Below, piece by piece: positions 12,142-32,700 of a stretch of 64,000 nt of DNA. This DNA comes from Sipunculus nudus (taxonomy: Eukaryota > Annelida > Sipuncula > Golfingiida > Sipunculidae), in NCBI GenBank assembly GCA_026874595.1, contig CM049314.1:30021729-30085728 (forward strand), given 5' to 3'. The notes beneath the pieces were generated by a model that saw nothing but the letters and a program-made list of their open reading frames with translations, was not told where the DNA came from and did not search any database. The translations under genes and the position numbers were made by a program. How positions within the stretch are numbered: position 1 is the first letter of the stretch; each line of letters begins with the position of its first letter.

Positions 12142-13192
12142 TTGGTTTTGTAATTCCACTTAAGATTGACAAGCCAGTTAGGCCTAAATGTCACTCTTCT
12201 AAGTTATTAGTTTTATTATGAACAATACGTTTTCAAAGTATATTTATTCCTTAATAAGGTCTCATGTGAATCATAATGATACACTACCACCAAACGACCA
12301 TAACATACGCCATAATGAATTTATAGGGTTTAATTCTATATCAGGATTTGGGTCAATTTCTCATTAAATTTTTTACATTTGTCTTTTTGATATTCATTTT
12401 TTACTTTGACCCCCCCCCCCCCCCCCCCGGTTGAGCAGCAACATCTCTAATATTTTTTTTCTTAAGTATTTGTAATTAAATTAAAGTTTATTTCTTATAT
12501 ATCTTTTTCCCCTAGCAATTAAAACAATGTATCCACAGTGAATTGCTTCTAATTCATAAGTTAAGGATATTAACGGACAGCCCTGCCTGTGATTAAATTT
12601 TTCTATACTGAGGGAGGGAGTCTTTCCGGATCTCAAGGCCCCTCGGCTAATACCCGAACTCACGACCTGTTCTCTGTTAAGTCCGGTGCGCGGCTTGGAT
12701 CACAAAAGCCGATAAAATGTTAAAAATGCAACTTTAACGTATCAATTATTACAATAAAACGATGCTAATTAGCAAGGTATGAACTTAGATAAGCATTTTA
12801 ACCATATATAGATATTAACATGTTACAAACGATTGAATCTTTTGACTCTCCAGTTAATATCAAAATTTTGAAGAAATATACATATTATAGCCAGCCACGC
12901 GTGAACCCCAACCCTCTGAAGTTAGACTACGTTATGCAAAGACATTTGAGAGAACACTAGTTGAGTAACAGAAAATACTCATATTTTATTTTTATAAAAG
13001 ATGCATCAACATGTCCTCTTTACATTGCATATTTGAAATTTTAATCACCCCTCCATACCCTCCCCGTGTACCAGAAGTGTACCATTCCAAATGAACATGG
13101 TTTAAGATTTTTATTCATATATATACATTAAATAAAAAAAAAACCAAATATTTATATTTCTCATATACTGAAAATATAATGCGTATAAAGTA

Positions 13193-13247
<55 letters not shown>

Positions 13248-14073
13248 CCTATATATATTGCTTATTGCTTAATACCCATCAACCACTAACCCAGAATCAC
13301 ACCCTCCCCCCGTCAACGTCTTGTTTTAGCATGTTTGAACTTTGACACGATACATTTACAGAACACACCGGTACACTGTTTTCGATTCCAAGTCACCAGT
13401 TCGCACGTGGTCTGAATGAACTGTTAATGTCAAAGACAGAACAGTTGTAAATATTGCCGTTATCATTTAGGTCAACATCTGCCAGCCTTAGTCTCTCTGT
13501 CAACCCCCACGTTAGGCGTCATTTAAATGCACGGCTCACTATAGGTCTCCACGTTTAGATGATTATGCAACTTTATCGCTTTATACCTAGGGACTAGTTA
13601 ACAAATTATTTGAAAATGTATGTCGAAATATGTGAAATCAAGAAAAAGTAATATTCAAACAAACAAAAAAAATCATATACTTTCACAATTTGGCCATTGT
13701 TGTCCTTGAAATGAAATATAATATCTACATTCTTCATTGTAGTCACATTAAATGACAAATAATTAACAATTAATGATGATAATGATGATTGAGAGCTAGG
13801 GTTAAACTAAATGGTTGTTATAATTAAAGTCTTTACTAGCGTCATGTTATGTTTTAAGATTATTATCCTAAAACAAGTTTTTTTCTTTGTTTTCAGAATA
13901 CAAATGAAAAATAATAATAATAAATTCAGACAATATATTACAAGTTCAAATTTTAATCACAGTTCCATAAGGGCAATGTCTCGCGACCTTTTCCTAGCTA
14001 CCGAAGAAGACCATATGTTATTTCACATACATGTATATGTGTGCTTAAAAGTTCTGCAGCCTTACGAATTCAA
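12142..14073. other. Intergenic stretch A to B, right part
   Basis: Contains a C18 run near 12411-12428 and a (TA)n microsatellite at about 13196-13246. A short tRNA-like region on the minus strand near 12640-12700 has a weak B-box-like GTGAGTTCGGG. No gene is recognised. Confidence 0.45.
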
Positions 14074-23865
<9,792 letters not shown>

Positions 23866-23894
23866 ACAAATTTAACTCCGGGTGACTCTGTTAA

Positions 23895-23900
23895 AATAAA
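23895..23900 (+). terminator. Polyadenylation signal of amylase B
   Basis: AATAAA 30 bases after the stop. Another at 23982-23987 and one overlapping the stop codon are alternatives. Confidence 0.5.
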
Positions 23901-24094
23901 AAATATGTTACCAGTAGATATCCAATGCCATCATAGGGATTACACATTGGAAAAGAAAATGGCTTATGTGTATCAATTATCAATAAAGAATGGGATAAAA
24001 TGTCCTTTGTATTTTTCATTGAGGATGTTATTTGTTCATTTTCTAAAGTTTTCCTCATGTGATAATGAGCAGAAACGGATCTAGAAGGGTACAT

Positions 24095-24222
24095 TGTGAT
24101 ATACGAAACTGACTATGTAGTCTGTGTAGGTACCAGGTACCCGTACCGGATGTTGTAATAAAAAGCTGTACATGCGCAGTCGCGCTCCATAGCCATCTTG
24201 TTGTTCATGCATATACATTACA
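24095..24222 (+). repeat. 5' LTR
   Basis: Starts TGTGATATACG and ends CATTACA, with TG...CA borders. It contains GTTGTAATAAAAAGC, a possible polyadenylation signal. The 3' LTR has G at the A of GATATACG and C at the A of CTCCATAG; the two are otherwise identical by reading. Confidence 0.92.
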
Positions 24223-24240
24223 TGGTGTCAGAAATCCGCC
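24223..24240 (+). promoter_or_regulatory. Primer-binding site
   Basis: TGGTGTCAGAAATCCGCC follows the 5' LTR directly. TGG is the usual start of a tRNA-complementary primer site in LTR elements. I did not assign the tRNA. Confidence 0.6.
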
Positions 24241-24255
24241 GCCATCGGTCTCATC

Positions 24256-25581
24256 ATGGACAATTTACGGCCACCGCCTTCCCTGTCGTTCGAGGGGAAC
24301 GTGAAGGAGAATTGGAGAAAATTTAAGCAGACGATTGAACTGTATTTTCTCGCGACGGAGATGTCAAAGAAAGAAGACAAAGTGAGGATTGCCGCGTTCC
24401 TCCATATTGCGGGCGAGGATGCTGTTCGCGTGTTTAATTCGTGGACTTGGGCCGATGCTGACGATGGACAGTCAGACAAGGACAATTACGTGAAGGTAAT
24501 TAAACGATTTGATGATTATTGTGAACCTAAGGACAGAAACTTAATATTTTATCATCACCAATTCTTTACACGTAATCAAGAGCCCCACGAGAGCTTTGAT
24601 CACCACGTAACGGAACTCAGTAACAGAGCCAAAGAATGTGAATTTGGCGAACAAAACGACATGCTTATGTGTAGTCGGATAGTGTGTGGCCTGAGGGACG
24701 ATCAGCTTCGATTAAAGTTACTAAGAACGAGCAAATTAACGCTTCCAGATGCCATTGATATCTGTCGTGCATATGAGACAGTCGGTAGACAAGCGCAGGC
24801 TCTTAATAGTCAAGATGGCGACACCAGTGCTGTGAATTTTGTAAAACGGACAAAAACAAATCAGTGTGGCCAGTGTGGAAAAATACATCCACCCAGAGCG
24901 TGTCCAGCAATCGGCCAACGGTGCAACTTCTGTAACAAGCTCAATCATTTCGCGTCCGTATGCAGAATTGCTGCCAGATCTAGAGGTCAGAGAGGTGCAT
25001 CTCAACCTCAGCTTACTAATGTTGCACAACGACCTAGTAATAATAATAGAGGCCAGAGGCGCAGAGAACCTAGATATCATGCCCAGTCGAGACGGATGCC
25101 AAGCAGTGGTAATGCAGCTGTGAGTCGCAGATCCAGGGGTCGAGGCCGAGGTCATCCAGTGTATACAGTGGATCAAGAAGATGACGATGATAGTGGTGAT
25201 GACAGTGAGACTGAATATACAGAGAACAATCCTTTGTTTGTGGCAGTGGTTCAGGAACAACCACATGAACATTCTTATGTTAATAAAAAGACTCATTCCA
25301 AGTGTACAGACTCTGTAAATTCATGGTTATTGAAACTGAAAATTAATGATGTGCATGCACAATGTCATATTGATACTGGTGCCCAGTGTAATGTAATGTC
25401 TATAACAGAGTATGAACGGTTAGGTAAGCCGGGTAACTTGACTAAATGTAAATCAAGACTTGTAGGAATTACAGGTAAGGGAATGAAGCCAATAGGTCAG
25501 ACAACCCTACTATGCGAATATAAAGGCATTGCACATCTGGTTACATTTTGTATTGTAACTACAAATTCACAACTGTGTTAA
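24256..25581 (+). CDS. Gag-protease polyprotein of the gypsy element
   Basis: 441 codons starting 16 bases after the primer site. The N-terminal half is the capsid-type retrotransposon gag region (NWRKFKQTIELYF, FYHHQFFTRNQ). Around residues 200-235 there are two zinc knuckles: one irregular (CGQCGKIHPPRAC) and one canonical (CNFCNKLNHFASVC). A basic Arg/Gly-rich stretch and an acidic stretch follow. An aspartic protease motif IDTGAQCNVMS lies near residue 375. The frame ends shortly after the protease, overlapping the next frame by 34 bases. Confidence 0.9.
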   Translation: MDNLRPPPSLSFEGNVKENWRKFKQTIELYFLATEMSKKEDKVRIAAFLHIAGEDAVRVFNSWTWADADDGQSDKDNYVKVIKRFDDYCEPKDRNLIFYHHQFFTRNQEPHESFDHHVTELSNRAKECEFGEQNDMLMCSRIVCGLRDDQLRLKLLRTSKLTLPDAIDICRAYETVGRQAQALNSQDGDTSAVNFVKRTKTNQCGQCGKIHPPRACPAIGQRCNFCNKLNHFASVCRIAARSRGQRGASQPQLTNVAQRPSNNNRGQRRREPRYHAQSRRMPSSGNAAVSRRSRGRGRGHPVYTVDQEDDDDSGDDSETEYTENNPLFVAVVQEQPHEHSYVNKKTHSKCTDSVNSWLLKLKINDVHAQCHIDTGAQCNVMSITEYERLGKPGNLTKCKSRLVGITGKGMKPIGQTTLLCEYKGIAHLVTFCIVTTNSQLC

Positions 25582-27296
25582 GTGCTGATACTTGTGAGAA
25601 AGAACTTAAGGTAGTAAAGAGAGTCCATACTGTTATTCTAGATGCAGATCATAATACGGATAAAAAGAGATATGTCCGAGTCCGGGAGACGGTAGCTTCA
25701 AAGAAGCAAAGCAAACACACTAAACAATGTCAAAGTAATTTTAAAGGGTTAACACAAGATGATGTATTACAGAGATATGCAGATGTATTTGGTGACATTG
25801 GTTGCTTAGAGGGAGAAGTAACTTTAAAATTAAAGGATGATGTTCAGGGTGTCATACATCCACCAAGAAACGTACCTGTTGCAATAAAAGAAAAGCTAAA
25901 ACAGGAAATAGACAGAATGGAGAGATTGAATGTTATAGTTAGACAAACAGAACCTACAGAATGGGTTAACAGTCTAGTTACTGTACTAAAGCCAAACGGA
26001 GAAGTCAGAGTTTGTTTAGACCCACGTGATCTAAATAAGGCAATCTTAAGGGAACATCACCCAATGAATTCATTGGAAAAGATTATGCCAAACTTAAAAG
26101 GAGCTAAATATTTCACAGTATTGGACGCAAAAGCAGGGTATTGGCAGTTAAAGCTTGATGAAAAGAGTTCGGAATATTGTACCTTTAACACACCCTTTGG
26201 AAGGTATAGATTCTTAAGAGCACCCTTTGGGATAAACAGTATTCCAGAAATATTCCAAGCTAAAATGTCCAGTCTCTTTGAGGGTGAAGATGGAGTTGAG
26301 GTAATGATGGATGATATATTAATATGGGGCAGTAGTGAAGATGAACATGATAAGAGATTGTGTAAAGTCCTAGAGATAATTAGAGACAGTAACCTCAAAC
26401 TCAACCAAGCTAAAATCAAGTTTAAGCAAACTGAAGTTAGCTACCTGGGACATAAAGTCACATCAGAAGGTTTAAAGATAGACCCAGAGAAGGTCAGGGC
26501 TGTTTTAGAGATGCCAAGACCTGATGATGTTCAGAGCCTACAGAGGTTTTTAGGGATAATAAATTATGTCCACAAGTTTATACCAAACCTCTCACAGAAA
26601 ACTGAGCCCTTGCGTGAATTGCTTGTAAAAGATGTAGCATGGTTTTGGGATTCCCGTCAAGAACAGGCTTATAAGGAATTACTTGATACATTATGCACTG
26701 TTCCAGTACTTGCATATTATGATGGAGAGAAGCCAGTGACTTTATCAGTAGACGCTAGCTCTAAAGGGCTGGGCGCTACACTTATTCAAGAAGGGAGGCC
26801 AGTAGTATATGCCTCTAGAGCTTTAACCACTAGTGAACAAAATTATGCCCAAATAGAAAAAGAACTTTTGGCCATTGTATTTGGATGTAAAAGATTTCAT
26901 GACTATGTTGGTCATAGAGAAATCACGGTTGAGACAGACCATAAGCCCTTAGAGGCGATATTTAAGAAACCTTTACATAGAACTCCTGTTAGACTACAGA
27001 GAATGCTGATGGCATTGCAACCCTACAAGTTAGATGTGAAGTATAGGAAAGGGCCAGAGCAGTATATTGCCGATGCACTAAGTAGAGCATACCTGCAAGA
27101 AAGCGGTATGGAACTTGAAGCCACAGTAGAAGTGTTTCTGATAAAAGAGCAGGCACCATTAAGTGAAGAGAAATTTCAGGAATTTAAAGTAGCTACCAGT
27201 GATGACAAAACTCTAAGAAAGTTGACTTATCTTGCTAGAAATGGCTGGCCTGAAAATAAACGAGATTGTCCAGAAGAGTGTAGAGCATGGAGATAG
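25548..27296 (+). CDS. Reverse transcriptase and RNase H of the gypsy element
   Basis: The RT has LDAKAGYWQ, FGRYRFLRAPFGI and the active-site MMDD box (a YxDD variant). The RNase H has SVDASS, EKELLAI, ETDHKPL and IADALSR, supplying its acidic residues. The first ATG of this frame is not necessarily a start, since the product would normally be made as part of a polyprotein. The frame ends in TAG at 27294-27296, immediately before the inverted repeat of the insertion, so translation stops at the junction. Confidence 0.92.
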   Translation: MYCNYKFTTVLSADTCEKELKVVKRVHTVILDADHNTDKKRYVRVRETVASKKQSKHTKQCQSNFKGLTQDDVLQRYADVFGDIGCLEGEVTLKLKDDVQGVIHPPRNVPVAIKEKLKQEIDRMERLNVIVRQTEPTEWVNSLVTVLKPNGEVRVCLDPRDLNKAILREHHPMNSLEKIMPNLKGAKYFTVLDAKAGYWQLKLDEKSSEYCTFNTPFGRYRFLRAPFGINSIPEIFQAKMSSLFEGEDGVEVMMDDILIWGSSEDEHDKRLCKVLEIIRDSNLKLNQAKIKFKQTEVSYLGHKVTSEGLKIDPEKVRAVLEMPRPDDVQSLQRFLGIINYVHKFIPNLSQKTEPLRELLVKDVAWFWDSRQEQAYKELLDTLCTVPVLAYYDGEKPVTLSVDASSKGLGATLIQEGRPVVYASRALTTSEQNYAQIEKELLAIVFGCKRFHDYVGHREITVETDHKPLEAIFKKPLHRTPVRLQRMLMALQPYKLDVKYRKGPEQYIADALSRAYLQESGMELEATVEVFLIKEQAPLSEEKFQEFKVATSDDKTLRKLTYLARNGWPENKRDCPEECRAWR

Positions 27297-27316
27297 GCGG
27301 GGAACTGTCGGTTTTC
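27297..27316 (+). repeat. Left terminal inverted repeat of the insertion
   Basis: GCGGGGAACTGTCGGTTTTC, an exact reverse complement of 52854-52873. A subterminal GGTAGC follows at 27317. Confidence 0.85.
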
Positions 27317-27419
27317 GGTAGCGGCCTGTAGTTAAGCTTATGGGACTTTTCGATTTTTCGCAGGCAGTTTCTCATTAGTGCCGGGGGGGGGGGGTTGCTG
27401 GAAGCTTTGGCAGCCTGTA

Positions 27420-29790
27420 GTACCCTACAAAAAATTGGGAGGGGATAAAATTTATAGAAGCATCGCATTAATGTTAAGGTTGCCGGCAGGGGGAGTGAAA
27501 TGAGAGCGGCCAGCCACTGGGGCCCCATGAATCACACGCAAATAGCAGCTATTTGCGACCCAAAAAATTTAGGAGGGGGTAAAATTTCTGGTAGCATCGC
27601 ATTGAGAGTTAAGATTGCCGCCAGAGGGAGTGGACAAGAGACAGGACTGCCACAGAGGCCCTATGAATCGCACGCGCAAATAGCAGCTATTTGCTACCCT
27701 AAAAATTAGGAGGAAGTAAAATAATAGTAGCAGCGCATGGAGTGTTAAGACTGCCACCATGGGGAGTGGAGATCTCAAAGCCTGCCACAGCGGCCCAATG
27801 AATTGCACGCGCAAATTGCAGCTATTAGCTACCATAAAAGTTGTGAAGACTGTCGCCAGGGGGAGAGGAGATATCAGCGGCCTGGCAGAGGGGTCCCCAG
27901 GAGTCGCAAGCGCAAATAGCAGCTATTTGCTACCACAAAATATGTCAAGACTGCCACCAGGGGGTGTGGACATGAGAGTGGACAGACAGAGGGGCCCCCA
28001 TAATCGCACGCGCAAATAGCAGCTATTTGCTACCCTAAAAAATTAGGAGGGGGTAAAATTTATAGTAGCATTGCATTGAGCGTTATGACTGCCGCCAGGG
28101 GGAGTGGACATGAGTGCGGGCAGGCAGAGGGGCCCCCATGAATCGCACGCGCAAATAGCTGCTATTTGCTACCCTAAAAAATTTAGGAGGGGTTCAATAT
28201 ATAGTAGCATCGCATTGAGTGTTAAGACTGCCGCCAGGGGGAGTGTACATGAGAGCTGGCAGACAGAGGGGCCCCAAGAATCGCAAGCGCAAATAGCAGC
28301 TATTTGCGACCCTAAAAAATTAGGAGGGGTAAATTTCTGGTAGCATCGCATTGAGAGTTATGATTGCCGCCAGGGGGAGTGGACTAGAGACAGGACTACC
28401 ACAGGGGCCCCATGAATCGCACGCGCAAATAGCAGCTTTTTGCTACCCTAAAAAATTTAGGAGGGTGTAAAATTTCTGGTAGCATCGCATTGAGAGTTAA
28501 GATTGCCGCAAGGGGGAGTGGACTAGAGACAGGACTGCCACAGGGGCCCCATGAATCGCACGCGCAAATAGCTGCTATTTGCTACCCTAAAAAATTAGAA
28601 GGGGTTCAATATATAGTAGCATCGCATTGAGTGTTAAGACTGCCGCCAGAGGGAGTGTACATGAGATCTGGCAGACAGAGGGGCCCCATGAATCGCAAGC
28701 GCAAATAGCAGCTATTTGCGACCCTAAAAAATTTAGGAGGGTGTAAAATTTCTAGGAGCATCGCATTGAGAGTTAAGATTGCCGCCAGGGGGAGTGGACC
28801 TCAGTGCCGCCAGGGGGAGTGGACTAGAGACAGGACTACCACAGGGGCCCCATGAATCGCACGCGCAAATAGCAGCTATTTGCTACCTTAAAAAAATTAG
28901 GAGGGGTTAAATATGTAGTAGGATCGCATTGAGTGTTAAGACTGCCGCCAGGGGGAGTGTACATGAGAGCGGGCAGACAGAAGGGCCCCATAAATCGCAC
29001 GCGCAAATAGCAGCTATTTGCTACCCTAAAAAATTTAGGAGGGGATAAATTTCTGGTAGCATCGCATTGAGAGTTTAGATTGCCGCCAGAGGGAGTGGAC
29101 AAGAGACAGGACTGCCACAGGGGCCCTATGAATCGCACGCGCAAATAGCAGCTATTTGCTACCCAAAAGTTTAGGAGGGGGTAAAATTTTTGGTAGCATC
29201 GCATTGAGAGTTAAGATTGCCACCAGGTGGAGTGGACATAAGAGTGGACAGACAGAGGGGCCCCCATGAGTCGCAAGCGCAAATAGCAGCTATTTGCTAC
29301 CCTAAAAAATTAGGAGGGGGTAAAATTTATAGTAGCATTGCATTGAGCGTTATGACTGCCGCCAGAGGGAGTGGACATGAGACAGGACTGCCACAGGGGC
29401 CCCATGAATCGCACGCGCAAATAGCTGCTATTTGCTACCCTAAAAAATTTAGGAGGGGTTAAATATATAGTAACATCGCATTGAGTGTTAAGACTGCCGC
29501 CAGGGGGAGTGTACATGAGAGCAGGCAGACAGAGGGGCCCCCATGAATCGCTCGCGCAAATAGCAGCTATTTGCTACCCTAAAAAATTTAGGAGGGGGTA
29601 AAATTTCTGGTAGCATCGCATTGAGAGTTAAGATTGCCGCCAGAGGGAGTGGACAAGAGACAGGACTGCCACAGGGGCCCTATCAATCGCACGCGCAAAT
29701 AGCAGCTATTTGCTACCCTAAAAAATTAGGAGGGAGTAAAATAATAGTAGCATCGCATTGAGTGTTAAGACTGCCGCCAGGGGGAGTGGA
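27420..29790 (+). repeat. Satellite array 1, long-monomer part (~135-139 bp)
   Basis: Monomers contain the 19-base core GCAAATAGC-A/T-GCTATTTGC, then CTACCCTAAAAAATTTAGG, then GGTAGCATCGCATTGAG, then CTGCCGCCAGGGGGAGTGGA and a GGGGCCCC block. Successive cores at 28012, 28151, 28289 and 28424 are 139, 138 and 135 bases apart. A ~39-bp segment (AGGAGGGGGTAAAATTTCTGG... to ...CATTGAG) is what the short monomers lack. Short monomers already occur at 27830-27960. Open frames across the array are by-products of periodicity. Confidence 0.9.
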
Positions 29791-32700
29791 TATGACAGCG
29801 GCCAGAGGGGGCCCCATGAATCGCACGCGCAAATAGCAGCTATTTGCTACATTAACAGTTGCCAAGACTGCCGCCAGGGGGAGTGGAAATGAGAACAGCC
29901 TGACAGAGAGGCCCCCATGAGTCGCAAGCGCAAATAGCAGCTATTTGCTACCTTAAAAAGTGTCAAGACTGCCGCCAGGAGGAGTGGACACAGAGCGGGC
30001 GGCCAGAGGAGGCCCCATGAATCGCAAGCGCAAATAGCAGCTATTTGCTACCTTAAAAGTTGCTAAGACTGCCGCCAGGGGAAGTAGATATGACAGCGGC
30101 CAGACAGAGAGGCCCCCATGAGTCGCAAGCGCAAATAGCAGCTATTTGCTACCTTAAAATTTGTTAAGACTGCCGCCAGGGGGAGTGGACACAGAGCGGG
30201 TTGCCAGAGGGGGCCCCACGAATCGCACGCGCAAATAGCAGCTATTTGCTACCTTAACAGTTGCCAAGACTGCCGCCAGGGGGAGTGGACAGAGAGCGGC
30301 CAGACAGAGAGGCCCCCATGAGTCGCAAGCGCAAATAGCAGCTATTTGCTACCTTAAAAGTTGTCAAGACTGCCGCCAGGGGGAGTGGACACAGAGCGGG
30401 CTGCCAGAGGGGCCCCCATGAATTGCACGCGCAAATAGCAGCTATTTGCTACCTTAAAGTTGCCAAGACTGCCGCCAGGGGGAGTTGATATGAGAGCGGC
30501 CAGCGAAGAGGCCCCCATGAATCGCAAGCGCAAATAGCAGCTATTTGCTACCTTAAAAGTTGCCAAGACTGCCGCCAGGGGGAGTGGATATGACAGCGGC
30601 CAGAGGGGGCCCCATGAATCGCACGCGCAAATAGCAGCTATTTGCTACCTTAACAGTTGCCAAGACTGCCGCCAGGGGGAGTGGAAATGAGAACAGCCTG
30701 ACAGAGAGGCCCCCATGAGTCGCAAGCGCAAATAGCAGCTATTTGCTACCATAAAAAGTGTCAAGACTGCCGCCAGGAGGGGTGGACACAGAGCCGGCGG
30801 CCAGAGTAGGCCCCATGAATCGCAAGCGCAAATAGCAGCTATTTGCTACCTTAAAAGGTGCCAAGAGTGCCGCCAGGGGGAGTGGATATGAGAGCGGCCA
30901 GACAGAGAGGCCCCCATGAGTCGCAAGCGCAAATAGCAGCTATTTGCTACCTTAAAAGTTGTCAAGACTGCCGCCAGGGGGAGTGGACAAAGAGCGGGCT
31001 GCCAGAGGGGCCCCCATGAATCGCACGCGCAAATAGCAGCTATTTGCTACCTTAAAAGTTGCCAAGACTGCCGCCAGGAGGAGTTGATATGACAGCGGCC
31101 AGCGAAGAGGCCCCCATGAATCGCAAGCGCAAATAGCAGCTATTTGCTACCTTTAAAGTTGCCAAGACTGCCGCCAGGGGGAGTGGATATGACAACGGCC
31201 AGACAGAGAGGCCCCTATAAGTCGCAAGCGCAAATAGCAGCTATTTGCTACCTTAAAAGTTGTCAAGACTGCCGCCAGGGGGAGTGGACACAGAGGGGGT
31301 TGCCAGAGGGGGCCCCACGAATCGCACGCGCAAAAAAGCAGCTATTTGCTACCTTAACAGTTGCCAAGACTGCCGCCAGGGGGAGTGGACAGTGAGCGGC
31401 CAGACAGAGAGGCCCCCATGAGTCGCAAGCGCAAATAGCAGCTATTTGCTACCTTAAAAGTTGTCAAGACTGCCGCCAGGGGGAGCGGACAGAGCCGGCT
31501 GCCAGAGGGGCCCCCATGAATCGCACGCGCAAATAGCAGCTATTTGCTACCTTAAAAGTTGCCAAGACTGCCGCCAGGGGGAGTTGATATGAGAGCGGCC
31601 AGCGAAGAGGCCCCCATGAATCGCAAGCGCAAATAGCAGCTATTTGCTACCTTAAAAGTTGCCAAGACTGCCGCCAGGGGGAGTGGATATGACAGCGGCC
31701 AGACAGAGAGGCCCCTATCAGTCGCAAGCGCAAATAGCAGCTATTTGCTACCTTAAAAGTTGTCAAGACTGCCGCCAGGGGGAGTGGACACAGAGGGGGT
31801 TGCCAGAGGGGCCCCCATGAATTGCACGCGCAAATAGCAGCTATTTGCTACCTTAAAGTTGCCAAGACTGCCGCCAGGGGGAGTTGATATGAGAGCGGCC
31901 AGCGAAGAGGCCCCCATGAATCGCAAGCGCAAATAGCAGCTATTTGCTACCTTAAAAGTTGCCAAGACTGCCGCCAGGGGGAGTGGATATGACAGCGGCC
32001 AGAGGGGGCCCCATGAATCGCACGCGCAAATAGCAGCTATTTGCTACCTTAACAGTTGCCAAGACTGCCGCCAGGGGGAGTGGAAATGAGAACAGCCTGA
32101 CAGAGAGGCCCCCATGAGTCGCAAGCGCAAATAGCAGCTATTTGCTACCATAAAAAGTGTCAAGACTGCCGCCAGGAGGGGTGGACACAGAGCCGGCGGC
32201 CAGAGTAGGCCCCATGAATCGCAAGCGCAAATAGCAGCTATTTGCTACCTTAAAAGGTGCCAAGAGTGCCGCCAGGGGGAGTGGATATGAGAGCGGCCAG
32301 ACAGAGAGGCCCCCATGAGTCGCAAGCGCAAATAGCAGCTATTTGCTACCTTAAAAGTTGTCAAGACTGCCGCCAGGGGGAGTGGACAAAGAGCGGGCTG
32401 CCAGAGGGGCCCCCATGAATCGCACGCGCAAATAGCAGCTATTTGCTACCTTAAAAGTTGCCAAGACTGCCGCCAGGAGGAGTTGATATGACAGCGGCCA
32501 GCGAAGAGGCCCCCATGAATCGCAAGCGCAAATAGCAGCTATTTGCTACCTTTAAAGTTGCCAAGACTGCCGCCAGGGGGAGTGGATATGACAACGGCCA
32601 GACAGAGAGGCCCCTATAAGTCGCAAGCGCAAATAGCAGCTATTTGCTACCTTAAAAGTTGTCAAGACTGCCGCCAGGGGGAGTGGACACAGAGGGGGTT

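Noticed and set aside
24736-25296. 186-residue minus-strand frame inside gag
   Set aside because: Shadow of the gag reading frame, no motif.
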